Shown one piece after another: positions 42,899 to 52,740 of a DNA stretch of 54,050 bases. The position numbers and the translations under genes are program-made. The stretch's first letter is position 1. Every line of letters begins with the position of its first letter. Origin of the DNA: Pseudomonadota bacterium (lineage in GTDB: Bacteria > Myxococcota_A > UBA796 > SXON01); contig JAUXQH010000081.1 in assembly GCA_030685065.1 (NCBI GenBank), positions 1 to 54,050 on the forward strand, in the 5' to 3' direction. Under the pieces are notes generated by a model. It worked only from the letters and a program-made list of their open reading frames with translations, had not been told where the DNA came from and made no database searches.

Positions 42899-43222
42899 CT
42901 AGATCGTCTCGCCCCAGGCCCGCACGATCTGCAGCTCGCCCCCGTGAACGAGCTCGGCGTTGGGCGATCCGCACACCGGGCACGGGTGCTCGTCGTGTGG
43001 GTATTCGGCGCCGCAATCCTTGCATTTCAGCAGCGGCTCGACCACCGTGACGCGCACCTCGACCCGCGGGAGCAGCGAGCACAACATCGCGCGGAGGTGC
43101 TCCGGATCGAGGTCGACCATCCGCCCCACCTGCACCTCGATCCCGGCGAGCCGGAACCCGCTCCCCGGGAGCTGGGCGTGGAGGCCTTCGAGGAGCTGGC
43201 CGGCGACTTCGGTGAGGGACAT
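42899..43222 (-). CDS. HypA-like zinc-ribbon protein without the N-terminal MHE
   Basis: 107 residues. The C-terminal zinc ribbon (CKDCGAEYPHDEHPCPVCGS) and the preceding IEVQVGRMVDLDPEHLRAML match HypA, the nickel-insertion chaperone for hydrogenases. In HypA the nickel is bound by the N-terminal Met-His-Glu; here the protein begins MSLTEVAGQLLEG, corresponding to HypA position 4 or so, and the upstream in-frame residues (NRTPGILAR) do not supply it either. No hydrogenase or hypB gene lies in the window. A TATACT hexamer ends seven bases before ATG 43222, favouring that start over ATG 43252. Confidence 0.7.
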   Translation of the reverse strand: MSLTEVAGQLLEGLHAQLPGSGFRLAGIEVQVGRMVDLDPEHLRAMLCSLLPRVEVRVTVVEPLLKCKDCGAEYPHDEHPCPVCGSPNAELVHGGELQIVRAWGETI

Positions 43223-43229
43223 CCGCGCG

Positions 43230-43235
43230 AGTATA
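43230..43235 (-). promoter_or_regulatory. -10-like TATACT, leaderless spacing (HypA-like gene)
   Basis: TATACT, near the E. coli consensus, is followed by seven bases (CGCGCGG) and then ATG 43222 on the minus strand. No Shine-Dalgarno is present. It is one of the clearest cases of the pattern in this window. Confidence 0.5.
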
Positions 43236-43334
43236 CCGGGCGTCCGATTCATCCGAACAGCGACGACGGCCCTCCGAGCGGCCCCGATGGACGCTCCCTC
43301 CCGCATGTGGGGGTTACTCCGATGGTCCCCTCCG

Positions 43335-45650
<2,316 letters not shown>

Positions 45651-45739
45651 CAGGGAACCCCGTCGCCGCCCGCTGCCCCCCCGCCGGACCGGCCCCCCAG
45701 CCCCCGACAATTTCCCACGGCCCCGGCCGGGCCCCCGCC

Positions 45740-46735
45740 CTACTCGCGGAGCGCGAACGTGCAGACCGGCACACCCGCCACCACGTGGGTGCGCTCGGCC
45801 AGGCTCACCACGAACCCCGTGTCGTCGGCGTGGATCTCCTCGAGGAGCGCCCCGGAGAGGGCGCGGATCTCCGCGACGAGATCGCCGCGCTCGAGCAGCA
45901 TGCCGGGCGCGACGCGAGGCACGAGGACGCCCGTGGAGGACGCGCGGGGCCCGCTGTCACGCCGCCAGGGACCGCCCTCGACGCGGGTGGGGTGTGGCAC
46001 GGCAGGCGACTCGACCATCTCGAGCGCGTGCAGCATGCCGAGCACGGCGTCGGTGGCGGTGTCGATCGCGGCGGTGTCGAGGTACAGGCGCGGGCCGGCC
46101 TCGATGGTCACCGCGGGCACCTGGAGGCGGTTGAGCACCGCGCCGGTGAGGGAGCGGTCGAGCCGATACCGCGCGTAGCGGTCCTCCGGGTATTCGTGGA
46201 GCACGGTCAGGCCGCTGCTCGTCGCGATGGCGTGCGCGCTCGCCTCCAGGGGACCGCGGACGGCGTGCCGCAGCCCGGTGGCGCGGTCGAGCAGGGCGTA
46301 GGGGAGGGAGGCGGGGGCGTCTGTGTGGAGATCGATCACGAGGTCGGGGGTGTGCGCGCACAGGTCGGTCCACACGGCGTGCGCGAGGCGCTCCGAGGGG
46401 CTCCCGGAGGGGTCGCCGGGGAACAGCCGGTTCAGATCCTGGTCGTCCTCCGGCACCTTGCGGGAGCGCCGCTCGAGGCCCTCCGGGTTCAACGTGGGGT
46501 ACAGGTGGACCGTGCCCCGCAGGAGCGTCGCGTCCAGGATCGGCAGCAGGCGGAGAACCGTCCCGACGCCGGTGCACTCGTCTCCGTGCACGTTGGCCGT
46601 GATCGCGACGACCGGCCCCTTCCCGCCGATGCGACGCCGCTCGGCGCCCGGGGGCGCGTGGGGCGCCGCGATGGTGATCAGCGTCAGATCCATCCCGCGG
46701 CTGCCGAGGGCGATCCGCGAAACCGTTCGCGGCAT
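45740..46735 (-). CDS. Succinylglutamate desuccinylase/aspartoacylase-family hydrolase
   Basis: 331 residues. The M14-like AstE/AspA signatures are present: NVHGDECTG with zinc ligands His50 and Glu53, TLNPEGLERRSR, DLNRLFPGD, and DLHTDA with His137 as the third ligand. The C-terminal 90 residues form a barrel-sandwich-like beta domain (GVLVPRVAPGMLLERGDLV). It removes an acyl group from an amino acid or peptide; the actual substrate is unknown. ATG 46735 follows directly on the TGA of the histidine kinase gene (TGAATG), so the genes are coupled. Confidence 0.85.
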   Translation of the reverse strand: MPRTVSRIALGSRGMDLTLITIAAPHAPPGAERRRIGGKGPVVAITANVHGDECTGVGTVLRLLPILDATLLRGTVHLYPTLNPEGLERRSRKVPEDDQDLNRLFPGDPSGSPSERLAHAVWTDLCAHTPDLVIDLHTDAPASLPYALLDRATGLRHAVRGPLEASAHAIATSSGLTVLHEYPEDRYARYRLDRSLTGAVLNRLQVPAVTIEAGPRLYLDTAAIDTATDAVLGMLHALEMVESPAVPHPTRVEGGPWRRDSGPRASSTGVLVPRVAPGMLLERGDLVAEIRALSGALLEEIHADDTGFVVSLAERTHVVAGVPVCTFALRE

Positions 46736-48400
46736 TCAGGGATCCTCGGATCGGTCGACGTCGTCGGCGGATCGGGGAACGACATCGGCGGATCGGGGAA
46801 CGACAGGAGGCTGGTCCAGCACGAAGCGGATCGCGGCGAGCAGCTCGACCGAGCTGAACGGCTTCCGCAGGAGCTGGTGGGTCTGCCCGGGGGACGCGTG
46901 TTTGGAGAGCCGATCGTCCGGGTGCCCGGACATGAACAGGACCCGGGTCTCCGGGTGGATCTCGCGCACGCGCGCGGCGAGATCGGTGCCGGACATCCCT
47001 GGCATCACGACGTCCGTGAGGAGGAGGTGCACCCGGTTCCGCATCTGGCGGACCAGCTCGAGCGCTGGCTCCGCGCCGGGGGCCGCGAGCGGCACGTAGC
47101 CGTTCTCCGCGAGGACCTGGGTCGTCAGATCGAGGAGCGTGAGCTCGTCCTCGACGACCAGGACGCGCTCGCCGCGCCCCGGGGTCACCTGGCGCGCGGG
47201 GGCGGAGGGCTCGCGCGGCAGCGCCATCTTCGCGGCGGGGAGGAGGATGAGGAACGTGGTCCCCACCCCGAGCTCGGTCCGGACCTGGACGGCGCCGCCG
47301 CCGCTGGTGACGACCTGCTTCACGATGGAGAGGCCGAGGCCCGTGCCGCGACCATCTTCCTTGGTGGTGAAGAAGGGGACGAACACCTCGGAGACCAGCT
47401 CCTTCGCGATGCCGGTGCCGGTGTCCTCCACCTCGAGGGTGACGTAGTCGCCCGCGGGCAACCCGAGCTCCGGCGTCGTGAGGCGTCGGTGCGCGGTGCG
47501 GAAGGTGAGCCGGCCGCCGAGCGGCATGGCGTCGCGCGCGTTCACCACGAGGTTGAGGAGCACCTGTTCGAGCTGGGCACGGACGATGTGGACCGCGTGG
47601 AGCGGCTGTGTCAGCTCGGTGACGCAGGTGATGTCTTCGGTGGCGACGCGCTGGAGGAGGTTGCGGTTCTCGGCGATGAGGGCGTTCAGATCGAGGAGCT
47701 CCGGCGCCACGGAGTCACGACGGCCGAAGGACATCAGGCGCTTCGACAGGGCGGCGGCGCGCATCGCCGCGCTGTGAATCTGCTCGGCGTATTCGCGGCT
47801 GCGCGTGTCGGGGGCGCGCATCCGCGCGAGCTCCGCGACGTTCAGGATGACGGCGAGCATGTTGTTGAAGTCGTGCACGACCCCGCCCGCGACACGCCCG
47901 ACGGCCTCCGTGCGTTGGGATCGGCGCAGGTGCTCGTTGAGCAGCTGCAGCTCCTCCTGTTGCTCTCGCGCGGCCGTGATGTCCTCGATGAGGATGAGCG
48001 CCCAGCGCACGCCGTCCAACCCGGTCCACAAGCTCCCGGTGATGTGGCCCCACACGATGGTGCCGTCGCCACGGACGTAGCGCTTCTCCCAATCGAGGGT
48101 ACCGATCTGGTGGAGTTCCTGAATGCGCCTGAGGCACTCGGCGAGGTCGTCGGGGTGGGTCACCTCGGTCAACGTGACGCCGATGAGCTCCGCGGCGGTG
48201 CGGCCGAGCAGCCGACCCAGCGCGTCGTTGGCGAGATGCGTGCGCCCGTCTGCGCCCAGGACCGCCATCGCGGTGGGAGAGTGTTCGAAGAGGGCGCGGA
48301 ACCAGCCCTCGGTGATCGGGGGCGTGATCTGCGGCGTGATCTGCGGCGTGATCGGAGGCGCGACCGGGGGGGGGGCGGGCGGCGTCTCCGGCGGGCTCAC
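46736..48400 (-). CDS. Hybrid sensor histidine kinase (PAS-HisKA-ATPase-receiver)
   Basis: 554 residues. After a Pro/Ile/Thr-rich N-terminus (ITPQITPQITPPIT), a PAS domain (FEHSPTAMAVLGADGRT to LILIEDITA) leads into HisKA with His176 in VVHDFNNML, an ATPase domain (NLVVNARDAM, DTGTGIA, GTGLGLSIVKQ) and a C-terminal receiver with Asp463 in LLTDVVMPG and Lys in LRKPF. No membrane helix is seen. A short tandem repeat (VVPRSAD twice) ends the protein. GTG 48400 is preferred because it forms a GTGA overlap with the upstream methyltransferase stop; GTG 48409 would give nine more bases. Confidence 0.9.
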   Translation of the reverse strand: MSPPETPPAPPPVAPPITPQITPQITPPITEGWFRALFEHSPTAMAVLGADGRTHLANDALGRLLGRTAAELIGVTLTEVTHPDDLAECLRRIQELHQIGTLDWEKRYVRGDGTIVWGHITGSLWTGLDGVRWALILIEDITAAREQQEELQLLNEHLRRSQRTEAVGRVAGGVVHDFNNMLAVILNVAELARMRAPDTRSREYAEQIHSAAMRAAALSKRLMSFGRRDSVAPELLDLNALIAENRNLLQRVATEDITCVTELTQPLHAVHIVRAQLEQVLLNLVVNARDAMPLGGRLTFRTAHRRLTTPELGLPAGDYVTLEVEDTGTGIAKELVSEVFVPFFTTKEDGRGTGLGLSIVKQVVTSGGGAVQVRTELGVGTTFLILLPAAKMALPREPSAPARQVTPGRGERVLVVEDELTLLDLTTQVLAENGYVPLAAPGAEPALELVRQMRNRVHLLLTDVVMPGMSGTDLAARVREIHPETRVLFMSGHPDDRLSKHASPGQTHQLLRKPFSSVELLAAIRFVLDQPPVVPRSADVVPRSADDVDRSEDP

Positions 48401-49593
48401 GCGGCACACACGACGAACTTGAGGAACCGCCCCTCGGGGAACTGGAGCGCGGCCGGAAAGTCCAACGGCTGCGAGCCGTCATGCAACATGCGGAGGGGGC
48501 GGCCCGCCTTGCGCGCCCCGGCCAGGAGCATTCCCTGAAAGCGGTGCGGGGTCACGGAGCCGAGGTTGGACGCCGCGATCAGCCAGCCGCCCGGCGGAAG
48601 GACGCGCAGCGCCGCGGACACGAGCCGGCCATAGTCCTGCTCTCCGGACCACGTGCCGTCCTTCGAGTGCGAGTGGCCCGGCGGATCGAGCAGGACGCGA
48701 TCGAAGCGCCGCCCCTGCCGACGAAACCGGTCCAGAGCCTTGAAGGAGTCCTCCGCGAGGAGCTCGCCCGAGGGCAGCCCATTCTCAGCGAAGTTCGCCG
48801 CGGCACGATCGAGGTAGGGCTGGGAGAGGTCGACGGTGACGGTCTCGGCGCCCTGCTTCGCGGCGGAGACCGAGAACGCCCCGGTGTGCGCGAAGAGGTT
48901 CAGCAGGGTGCGCCCCTGCCAGTGGGGCTCGAGCCACGCGCGGTTGTCGCGCATGTCCGGGAACAAGCCCACGTCCTTGCCCGCGCCGGGGCGCACCAGG
49001 AACGCGACGCCGCGCTCGGTGACGCGCTCCTCGGCCTGGGGCGCTCCGCGGAGCACGCGCGGGGGCGGCGTGGGGCGCTCCTTCTCCCGGGGGTCCGGGC
49101 GCCAGGCGAGGAGGATGGCGCGCGGCGAGAGGATGGCCTCGACGGCGTCCGCGAGGGGATCGAGCAGGGGGGAGAGGGCGGCGGCGTCGAGCGTGATCAC
49201 CACCTGGGTGCCCCACACGTCGATGCGGATTCCCGGGAGGTCGTCGTTCTCGGCGTTGACCAGCCGCCACGCCGTCGTGTCGGGCGGGAGCGCGCCCCGC
49301 CGGAGCTCCCACGCCGCCTCGACGCGCGCGCGGATGAACGCGGCGTCGAGCGGGCCCTCGTCGTCCCGGAACCGCCGGGCCGCGATCCACCCGTCATCGG
49401 CGAGGGCGGTGCCCAGGACGACGCCTCCGGCCGTCACCAGGCGCACGACGTCACCCGGGCGCGCCTGCCCGGCGGTGACCTCGTTCGGGTAGACCCAGGG
49501 AAATCCCTGGCGCAACCACTTCTCGCTGTACCCGTTGACCGTCAGCGCGCCTGCCGCGCGATAGACTCCGGGGATGGAACGCCCGCTGTTCAT
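48397..49593 (-). CDS. RlmI-like class I rRNA (cytosine-C5) methyltransferase
   Basis: 398 residues. The N-terminal PUA-like domain (LTVNGYSEKWLRQGFPWVYPNEV, cut here to SEKWLRQGFPWVYPNEV) is followed by LLNLFAHTGAFSVSAAKQGA, a SAM-binding motif, and DRVLLDPPGHSHSKDG, the DPP catalytic region. This matches the RlmI/YccW family that methylates 23S rRNA cytosine. The substrate is inferred from the family. The ATG at 49593 lies inside the 5' end of the opposite-strand pncB-like gene, so the two divergent genes overlap by 20 bases. GAGGTG precedes the ATG by about ten bases. Confidence 0.88.
   Translation of the reverse strand: MNSGRSIPGVYRAAGALTVNGYSEKWLRQGFPWVYPNEVTAGQARPGDVVRLVTAGGVVLGTALADDGWIAARRFRDDEGPLDAAFIRARVEAAWELRRGALPPDTTAWRLVNAENDDLPGIRIDVWGTQVVITLDAAALSPLLDPLADAVEAILSPRAILLAWRPDPREKERPTPPPRVLRGAPQAEERVTERGVAFLVRPGAGKDVGLFPDMRDNRAWLEPHWQGRTLLNLFAHTGAFSVSAAKQGAETVTVDLSQPYLDRAAANFAENGLPSGELLAEDSFKALDRFRRQGRRFDRVLLDPPGHSHSKDGTWSGEQDYGRLVSAALRVLPPGGWLIAASNLGSVTPHRFQGMLLAGARKAGRPLRMLHDGSQPLDFPAALQFPEGRFLKFVVCAA
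49562..49567 (+). promoter_or_regulatory. -10-like TAGACT, leaderless spacing (nicotinate phosphoribosyltransferase gene)
   Basis: TAGACT in CGATAGACTCCGGGG is followed by six bases and ATG 49574. The box lies within the coding sequence of the opposite-strand methyltransferase gene, so the promoter is embedded in a neighbouring gene. Confidence 0.45.
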
Positions 49594-50905
49594 GCCGGGA
49601 CACCTCGCGCTACAGGCTGAATTCTACCAGTTCGTACTGGCGGCGGTGTACCACGCCGACGGCCTGTGGGGTGACGCGACCTTCGACCTCTACGCGCGGG
49701 GCCTCCCGGATGGCCACGGGTACCTCGTCGCGGCGGGGCTCGGGCCGCTGCTCGACCACCTCTCGGCGCTGGTGTTCACCGACGAGGAGGTAGAGCTCCT
49801 CCGGCAAGAACCTCGGTTCGCCAAGGTGGCACCCTCGTTTTTCGAGGCGCTCCGGCGGTTCCGCTTCCGGGGCGAGGTGTGGGCGGTTCCCGAGGGCACT
49901 GTGGTGTACCCCGGAGAGCCGATCGTGCGCGTCACCGCACCGTTGCTCGCCTGCACGCTGCTCGAGACGCGCGCGATCCAGATCGTCAGCGCCGCGACAG
50001 CGATCGCGACGCGGGCGGCGCGGATGGTGGATGTCGCGGGCGGGAATTCCGTCTTCGACTTCGGCAGCCGCCGGTGTCCCGGGCCCGAGTCCGCGCTGCT
50101 CGCGGCGCGCGCCGCCTACATCGGCGGGGTGTCCGCCACGACCAACGCGCTCGCGGCGCTTCACCTCGGCATCCCCCCGATGGGCACGATGGCCGACACC
50201 TTCCTCGCGGCCTACGGGGACGATCGGCTCGCCTTCGAGGCCTTCCGCCTGCATTTCCCGGGTCTCTCGCACCTCTCGCTGCCGGACGATGACCCGGTCG
50301 ACGGCGTGAAGCGCTTCCTGCCCTTCAAGAAGGAAGTGCAGACGGTGCGCATCGACCACGAGGACCTCGACCGGATGTCCCGCCTGGTCCGCGCCGCGCT
50401 CGACCGCAACGGCATGCGGCACGTGCGCATCCTCGGCTCGGGGCACCTCGACGAGGCGCGGATTCGCCGCCTCGTGGACGCGGGCGCGCCGATCCAGCTG
50501 TTCGCGGTCGGGCGCGCGCTCGCGACGGCCAGCGATCAGGGCACCCGCGTCGCCTTCCGCATCGCGGAGATGATGCGGGGCCCGCACGCCACGCCCGTGG
50601 CCCGCGCCGGGAGCGCGCCGTACCCGGGTCGGAAGCAGATCTGTCGGTACGCCGATCGGGACGTGTTGTGCCTGGAGCACGAGGCCTGGGGCCAGGCGCA
50701 GATGGGCGCCGCGCCGCTGCTGCGCGCGGTCATGCGCGACGGAGAGCGCATCGAGCCCGACCCGCCGCTCGCGTTGATCCGCCAGCACCGCGCCGCTCAG
50801 GTGGCCGCGTTGCCGCCGACGGTGCGAGACATCGAACGACCGGGCACCTGGCCGGTCACGATCTCGGACGCGCTCGCCAATTTGTCACTGTCGGCGGGCG
50901 GCTAG
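49574..50905 (+). CDS. Nicotinate phosphoribosyltransferase (PncB-like) with Asp at the phospho-His position
   Basis: 443 residues. The fold and motifs are those of NAPRTase, which makes nicotinate mononucleotide from nicotinate and PRPP for NAD salvage: FDFGSRRCPGPESALLAARAAYIGGVSATTN (in parts DFGSRRCPGP; AAYIGGVSATTN), VRILGSGHLDEARI, FAVGRALATASDQG and GRKQICRYAD. The GTMAHS motif, whose His is phosphorylated by ATP in the classic enzyme, reads GTMADT with Asp208. The enzyme may work without the ATP boost, or with different coupling. A -10-like TAGACT ends six bases before the ATG. A second in-frame ATG at 49592 is possible. Confidence 0.85.
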   Translation: MERPLFMPGHLALQAEFYQFVLAAVYHADGLWGDATFDLYARGLPDGHGYLVAAGLGPLLDHLSALVFTDEEVELLRQEPRFAKVAPSFFEALRRFRFRGEVWAVPEGTVVYPGEPIVRVTAPLLACTLLETRAIQIVSAATAIATRAARMVDVAGGNSVFDFGSRRCPGPESALLAARAAYIGGVSATTNALAALHLGIPPMGTMADTFLAAYGDDRLAFEAFRLHFPGLSHLSLPDDDPVDGVKRFLPFKKEVQTVRIDHEDLDRMSRLVRAALDRNGMRHVRILGSGHLDEARIRRLVDAGAPIQLFAVGRALATASDQGTRVAFRIAEMMRGPHATPVARAGSAPYPGRKQICRYADRDVLCLEHEAWGQAQMGAAPLLRAVMRDGERIEPDPPLALIRQHRAAQVAALPPTVRDIERPGTWPVTISDALANLSLSAGG

Positions 50906-50916
50906 CTTCGGCGGGC

Positions 50917-50960
50917 GCCGAGGTGCCGCCGAGGTGCCGCCGAGGTCCCGCCGAGGTCCA
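50917..50960. repeat. Four tandem 11-base repeats between converging genes
   Basis: Units GCCGAGGTGCC, GCCGAGGTGCC, GCCGAGGTCCC and GCCGAGGTCCA follow each other between the stops at 50905 and 50964. No function is evident; they might arise by slippage. Confidence 0.85.
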
Positions 50961-50963
50961 GGC

Positions 50964-52511
50964 TTAGAACGCCGGCTCACGCAGCGCGATCACCATGGTG
51001 CCGAGCAGGAGCAGGCACTCCGGCGTGGCGGACGTAGGCTCGGTGAGCCGCCGCACGCGCTGCTCGGTGTCCACCAGGAAGGTGGCGCACGTCTCGTGGA
51101 GGGGGATCACGCTGATCGCGAGGTTCGTGGCCTGCAGCGCGGCGTGGTGGCGCCCGGTCAACACCTTGTCGAGCGTGAAGCCGCGCTCCCGAGCGCGCGT
51201 GGCGCGCGGCCCGGAGAGCCAGCGGATGTTGTCCTGCGAGTTGCGGTCGGGGAGGAGCAGGCCGGGGTGGTTGGGCTCCCGCCCGAACTCCACCTGCTGG
51301 CCGTTGCCGACGCCGAGGCGCACCTGCGTGTCCCCGACGAGCGCGCCGAGGTAGCCCTCCTGGCCACCGAGCGCGACATAGCGCAGGATGCCCGCCGGCG
51401 TCTGGATCGTCATGCCGGGCTGGAGGGGCGTCGGCGTTGTCGCCGGGACCTGCTGCGCCCCGATCGTGACGCCGGGCGCGAGCGCCAGGACGGTGGCGCC
51501 CGCGGAGGACACGTCCACCCGAATCAGCGCGCGCTCGCTGCGGTTGAGCCAGCGGCCGTCCGGCGCGAGGTCGTAGCAGTAGCCGGCGACGACCTCGGAG
51601 AGGGGCACGCAGGGGAGCGCGAGGCCGGCGATCACCAGGTCGAGCACGGAGGCGGAGCCCGTGTCGAGGATGATGGTGTCGGACCCGACGGAGCGGGACG
51701 AGGCCTGGATCTGCTGGTGGACGGCGGCGCGCATGGCCACGGGGGTGCCGATCACCAGGCCGCGCCCGTTCCGCACCCACTCGTACCGATCGTTCGGCGA
51801 GACGTTGTAGGTCGACAGCCACAGCCGCGCCGGATCGAGGAGGGGGAGGCGATCGACCGCCTCGGTGAGCGCGGGGCTGCCCGGCCGGAAGCCCTCGAGC
51901 ACCAGCTGGCTGTTCGGCAGGAGGACCGGGACCGGGTCGCCCGAGCGCCAGATCACCAGGGTGCGCGCGCGCGCGGCGGCCGCGAGGGCCTCCGGGAGCC
52001 ACGCCTGGTTCTGCGGGACGGCGCGGAACACCTCGGTCTCCCAGGGGATGCCCTTCAGGCTGTGGCGGCCCGCCGACTCCCACGGGATCTCGGCCTGGTT
52101 CAGGCAGTGCCACGTGGCGGTGGAGAACCACACCTCTCCATTGGGCGTGCGCGCGATGATGCGGGACGCGAGGTTGACGGGCTCGCCGAAGGCGTCCCCC
52201 TCGATCTCCTCCACGTCTCCCGTGGCGATGCCGGCCCGGAAGGACACGTCCGAGCCGCGGGTCGCGTCATGGGCTTCCACCAGGTCCATGCAGGCACGGG
52301 CGGCGTCGGTCGCGCTCTCGAAGAGCGCCATGAAGCTGTCGCCGATGTTCTTGACGATGCGCCCACCGCGCCCGGTGAGCACCGGCTCGACGAAGCGCTG
52401 GTGCATCGCGAGCAGGTTCCGTAGGCCCTCACGGTCGCTCTCCGACGTGCGCCGCGTGTAGTCGGCCATGTCGGTGAAGACCACGGTGCGGGTGCGGGTG
52501 CGTATCTGCAC
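50964..52511 (-). CDS. Class III adenylate/guanylate cyclase with C-terminal FHA-like domain
   Basis: 515 residues. The cyclase domain is N-terminal: Asp14 (VVFTDMADYT) and Asp58 (NIGDSFM) as metal ligands, Lys54 and Asp106 at the base-recognition sites (Lys favours ATP, so cAMP), and Asn113 with Arg117 (VNLASRI) for the transition state. The middle (about 170-380) is not recognised. The C-terminal region contains EFGREPNHPGLLLPDRN and LTGRHHAAL, resembling an FHA phosphopeptide-binding domain. The GTG start has GGAGG seven bases upstream. The upstream in-frame sequence is Arg-rich and not family-like. It diverges from gspC. Confidence 0.85.
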   Translation of the reverse strand: MQIRTRTRTVVFTDMADYTRRTSESDREGLRNLLAMHQRFVEPVLTGRGGRIVKNIGDSFMALFESATDAARACMDLVEAHDATRGSDVSFRAGIATGDVEEIEGDAFGEPVNLASRIIARTPNGEVWFSTATWHCLNQAEIPWESAGRHSLKGIPWETEVFRAVPQNQAWLPEALAAAARARTLVIWRSGDPVPVLLPNSQLVLEGFRPGSPALTEAVDRLPLLDPARLWLSTYNVSPNDRYEWVRNGRGLVIGTPVAMRAAVHQQIQASSRSVGSDTIILDTGSASVLDLVIAGLALPCVPLSEVVAGYCYDLAPDGRWLNRSERALIRVDVSSAGATVLALAPGVTIGAQQVPATTPTPLQPGMTIQTPAGILRYVALGGQEGYLGALVGDTQVRLGVGNGQQVEFGREPNHPGLLLPDRNSQDNIRWLSGPRATRARERGFTLDKVLTGRHHAALQATNLAISVIPLHETCATFLVDTEQRVRRLTEPTSATPECLLLLGTMVIALREPAF

Positions 52512-52533
52512 GCGAGGCCTCCTCGGCCGCGCG

Positions 52534-52539
52534 AGTCTA
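52534..52539 (-). promoter_or_regulatory. -10-like TAGACT with conventional leader (cyclase gene)
   Basis: TAGACT in GGATAGACTCGCG lies 22 bases upstream of GTG 52511, leaving room for a leader with GGAGG. It shows that the same -10 sequence serves both leadered and apparently leaderless genes in this genome. Confidence 0.45.
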
Positions 52540-52589
52540 TCCGTTGCGGAGGGGCCGTGTCGACCGCAGGTACCGTGACGTTCCGAGAC

Positions 52590-52643
52590 TGACAAGCTGT
52601 CATGGCCCGCGGCGCCCTGCACCCCGCGCGCGACAACCTGTCC
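52590..52643. promoter_or_regulatory. Paired dyads in the cyclase-gspC divergent region
   Basis: TGACAAGCTGTCA (52590-52602) and CGACAACCTGTCC (52631-52643) share the pattern GACAANCTGTC, each an inverted repeat, with centres 41 bases apart, near four helical turns. They could be a pair of operator sites for a regulator of one or both divergent genes. No such regulator is seen nearby. Confidence 0.35.
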
Positions 52644-52657
52644 AGAACCGGGGGTGT

Positions 52658-52679
52658 AAAGGCCCGTCGCGGGGCCTTT
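52658..52679. terminator. Hairpin in the gspC upstream region
   Basis: AAAGGCCC (52658-52665) and GGGCCTTT (52672-52679) form a perfect 8-bp stem with a 6-base loop, ending in TTT. It resembles a small terminator or attenuator on either strand. In a divergent promoter region, attenuation in the gspC leader is possible, if transcription starts further left. Confidence 0.35.
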
Positions 52680-52740
52680 CCGGCGGGCACGGAGCTTGCT
52701 AAGGCTTTGACCCTTCCATACCCAGGGCGAGAACAACCAC

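Noticed and set aside
45651..45739. GC-rich dyads between the helicase gene and the AstE/AspA-like gene
   Set aside because: Several 5-bp stems are possible by composition alone, none with a T tract.
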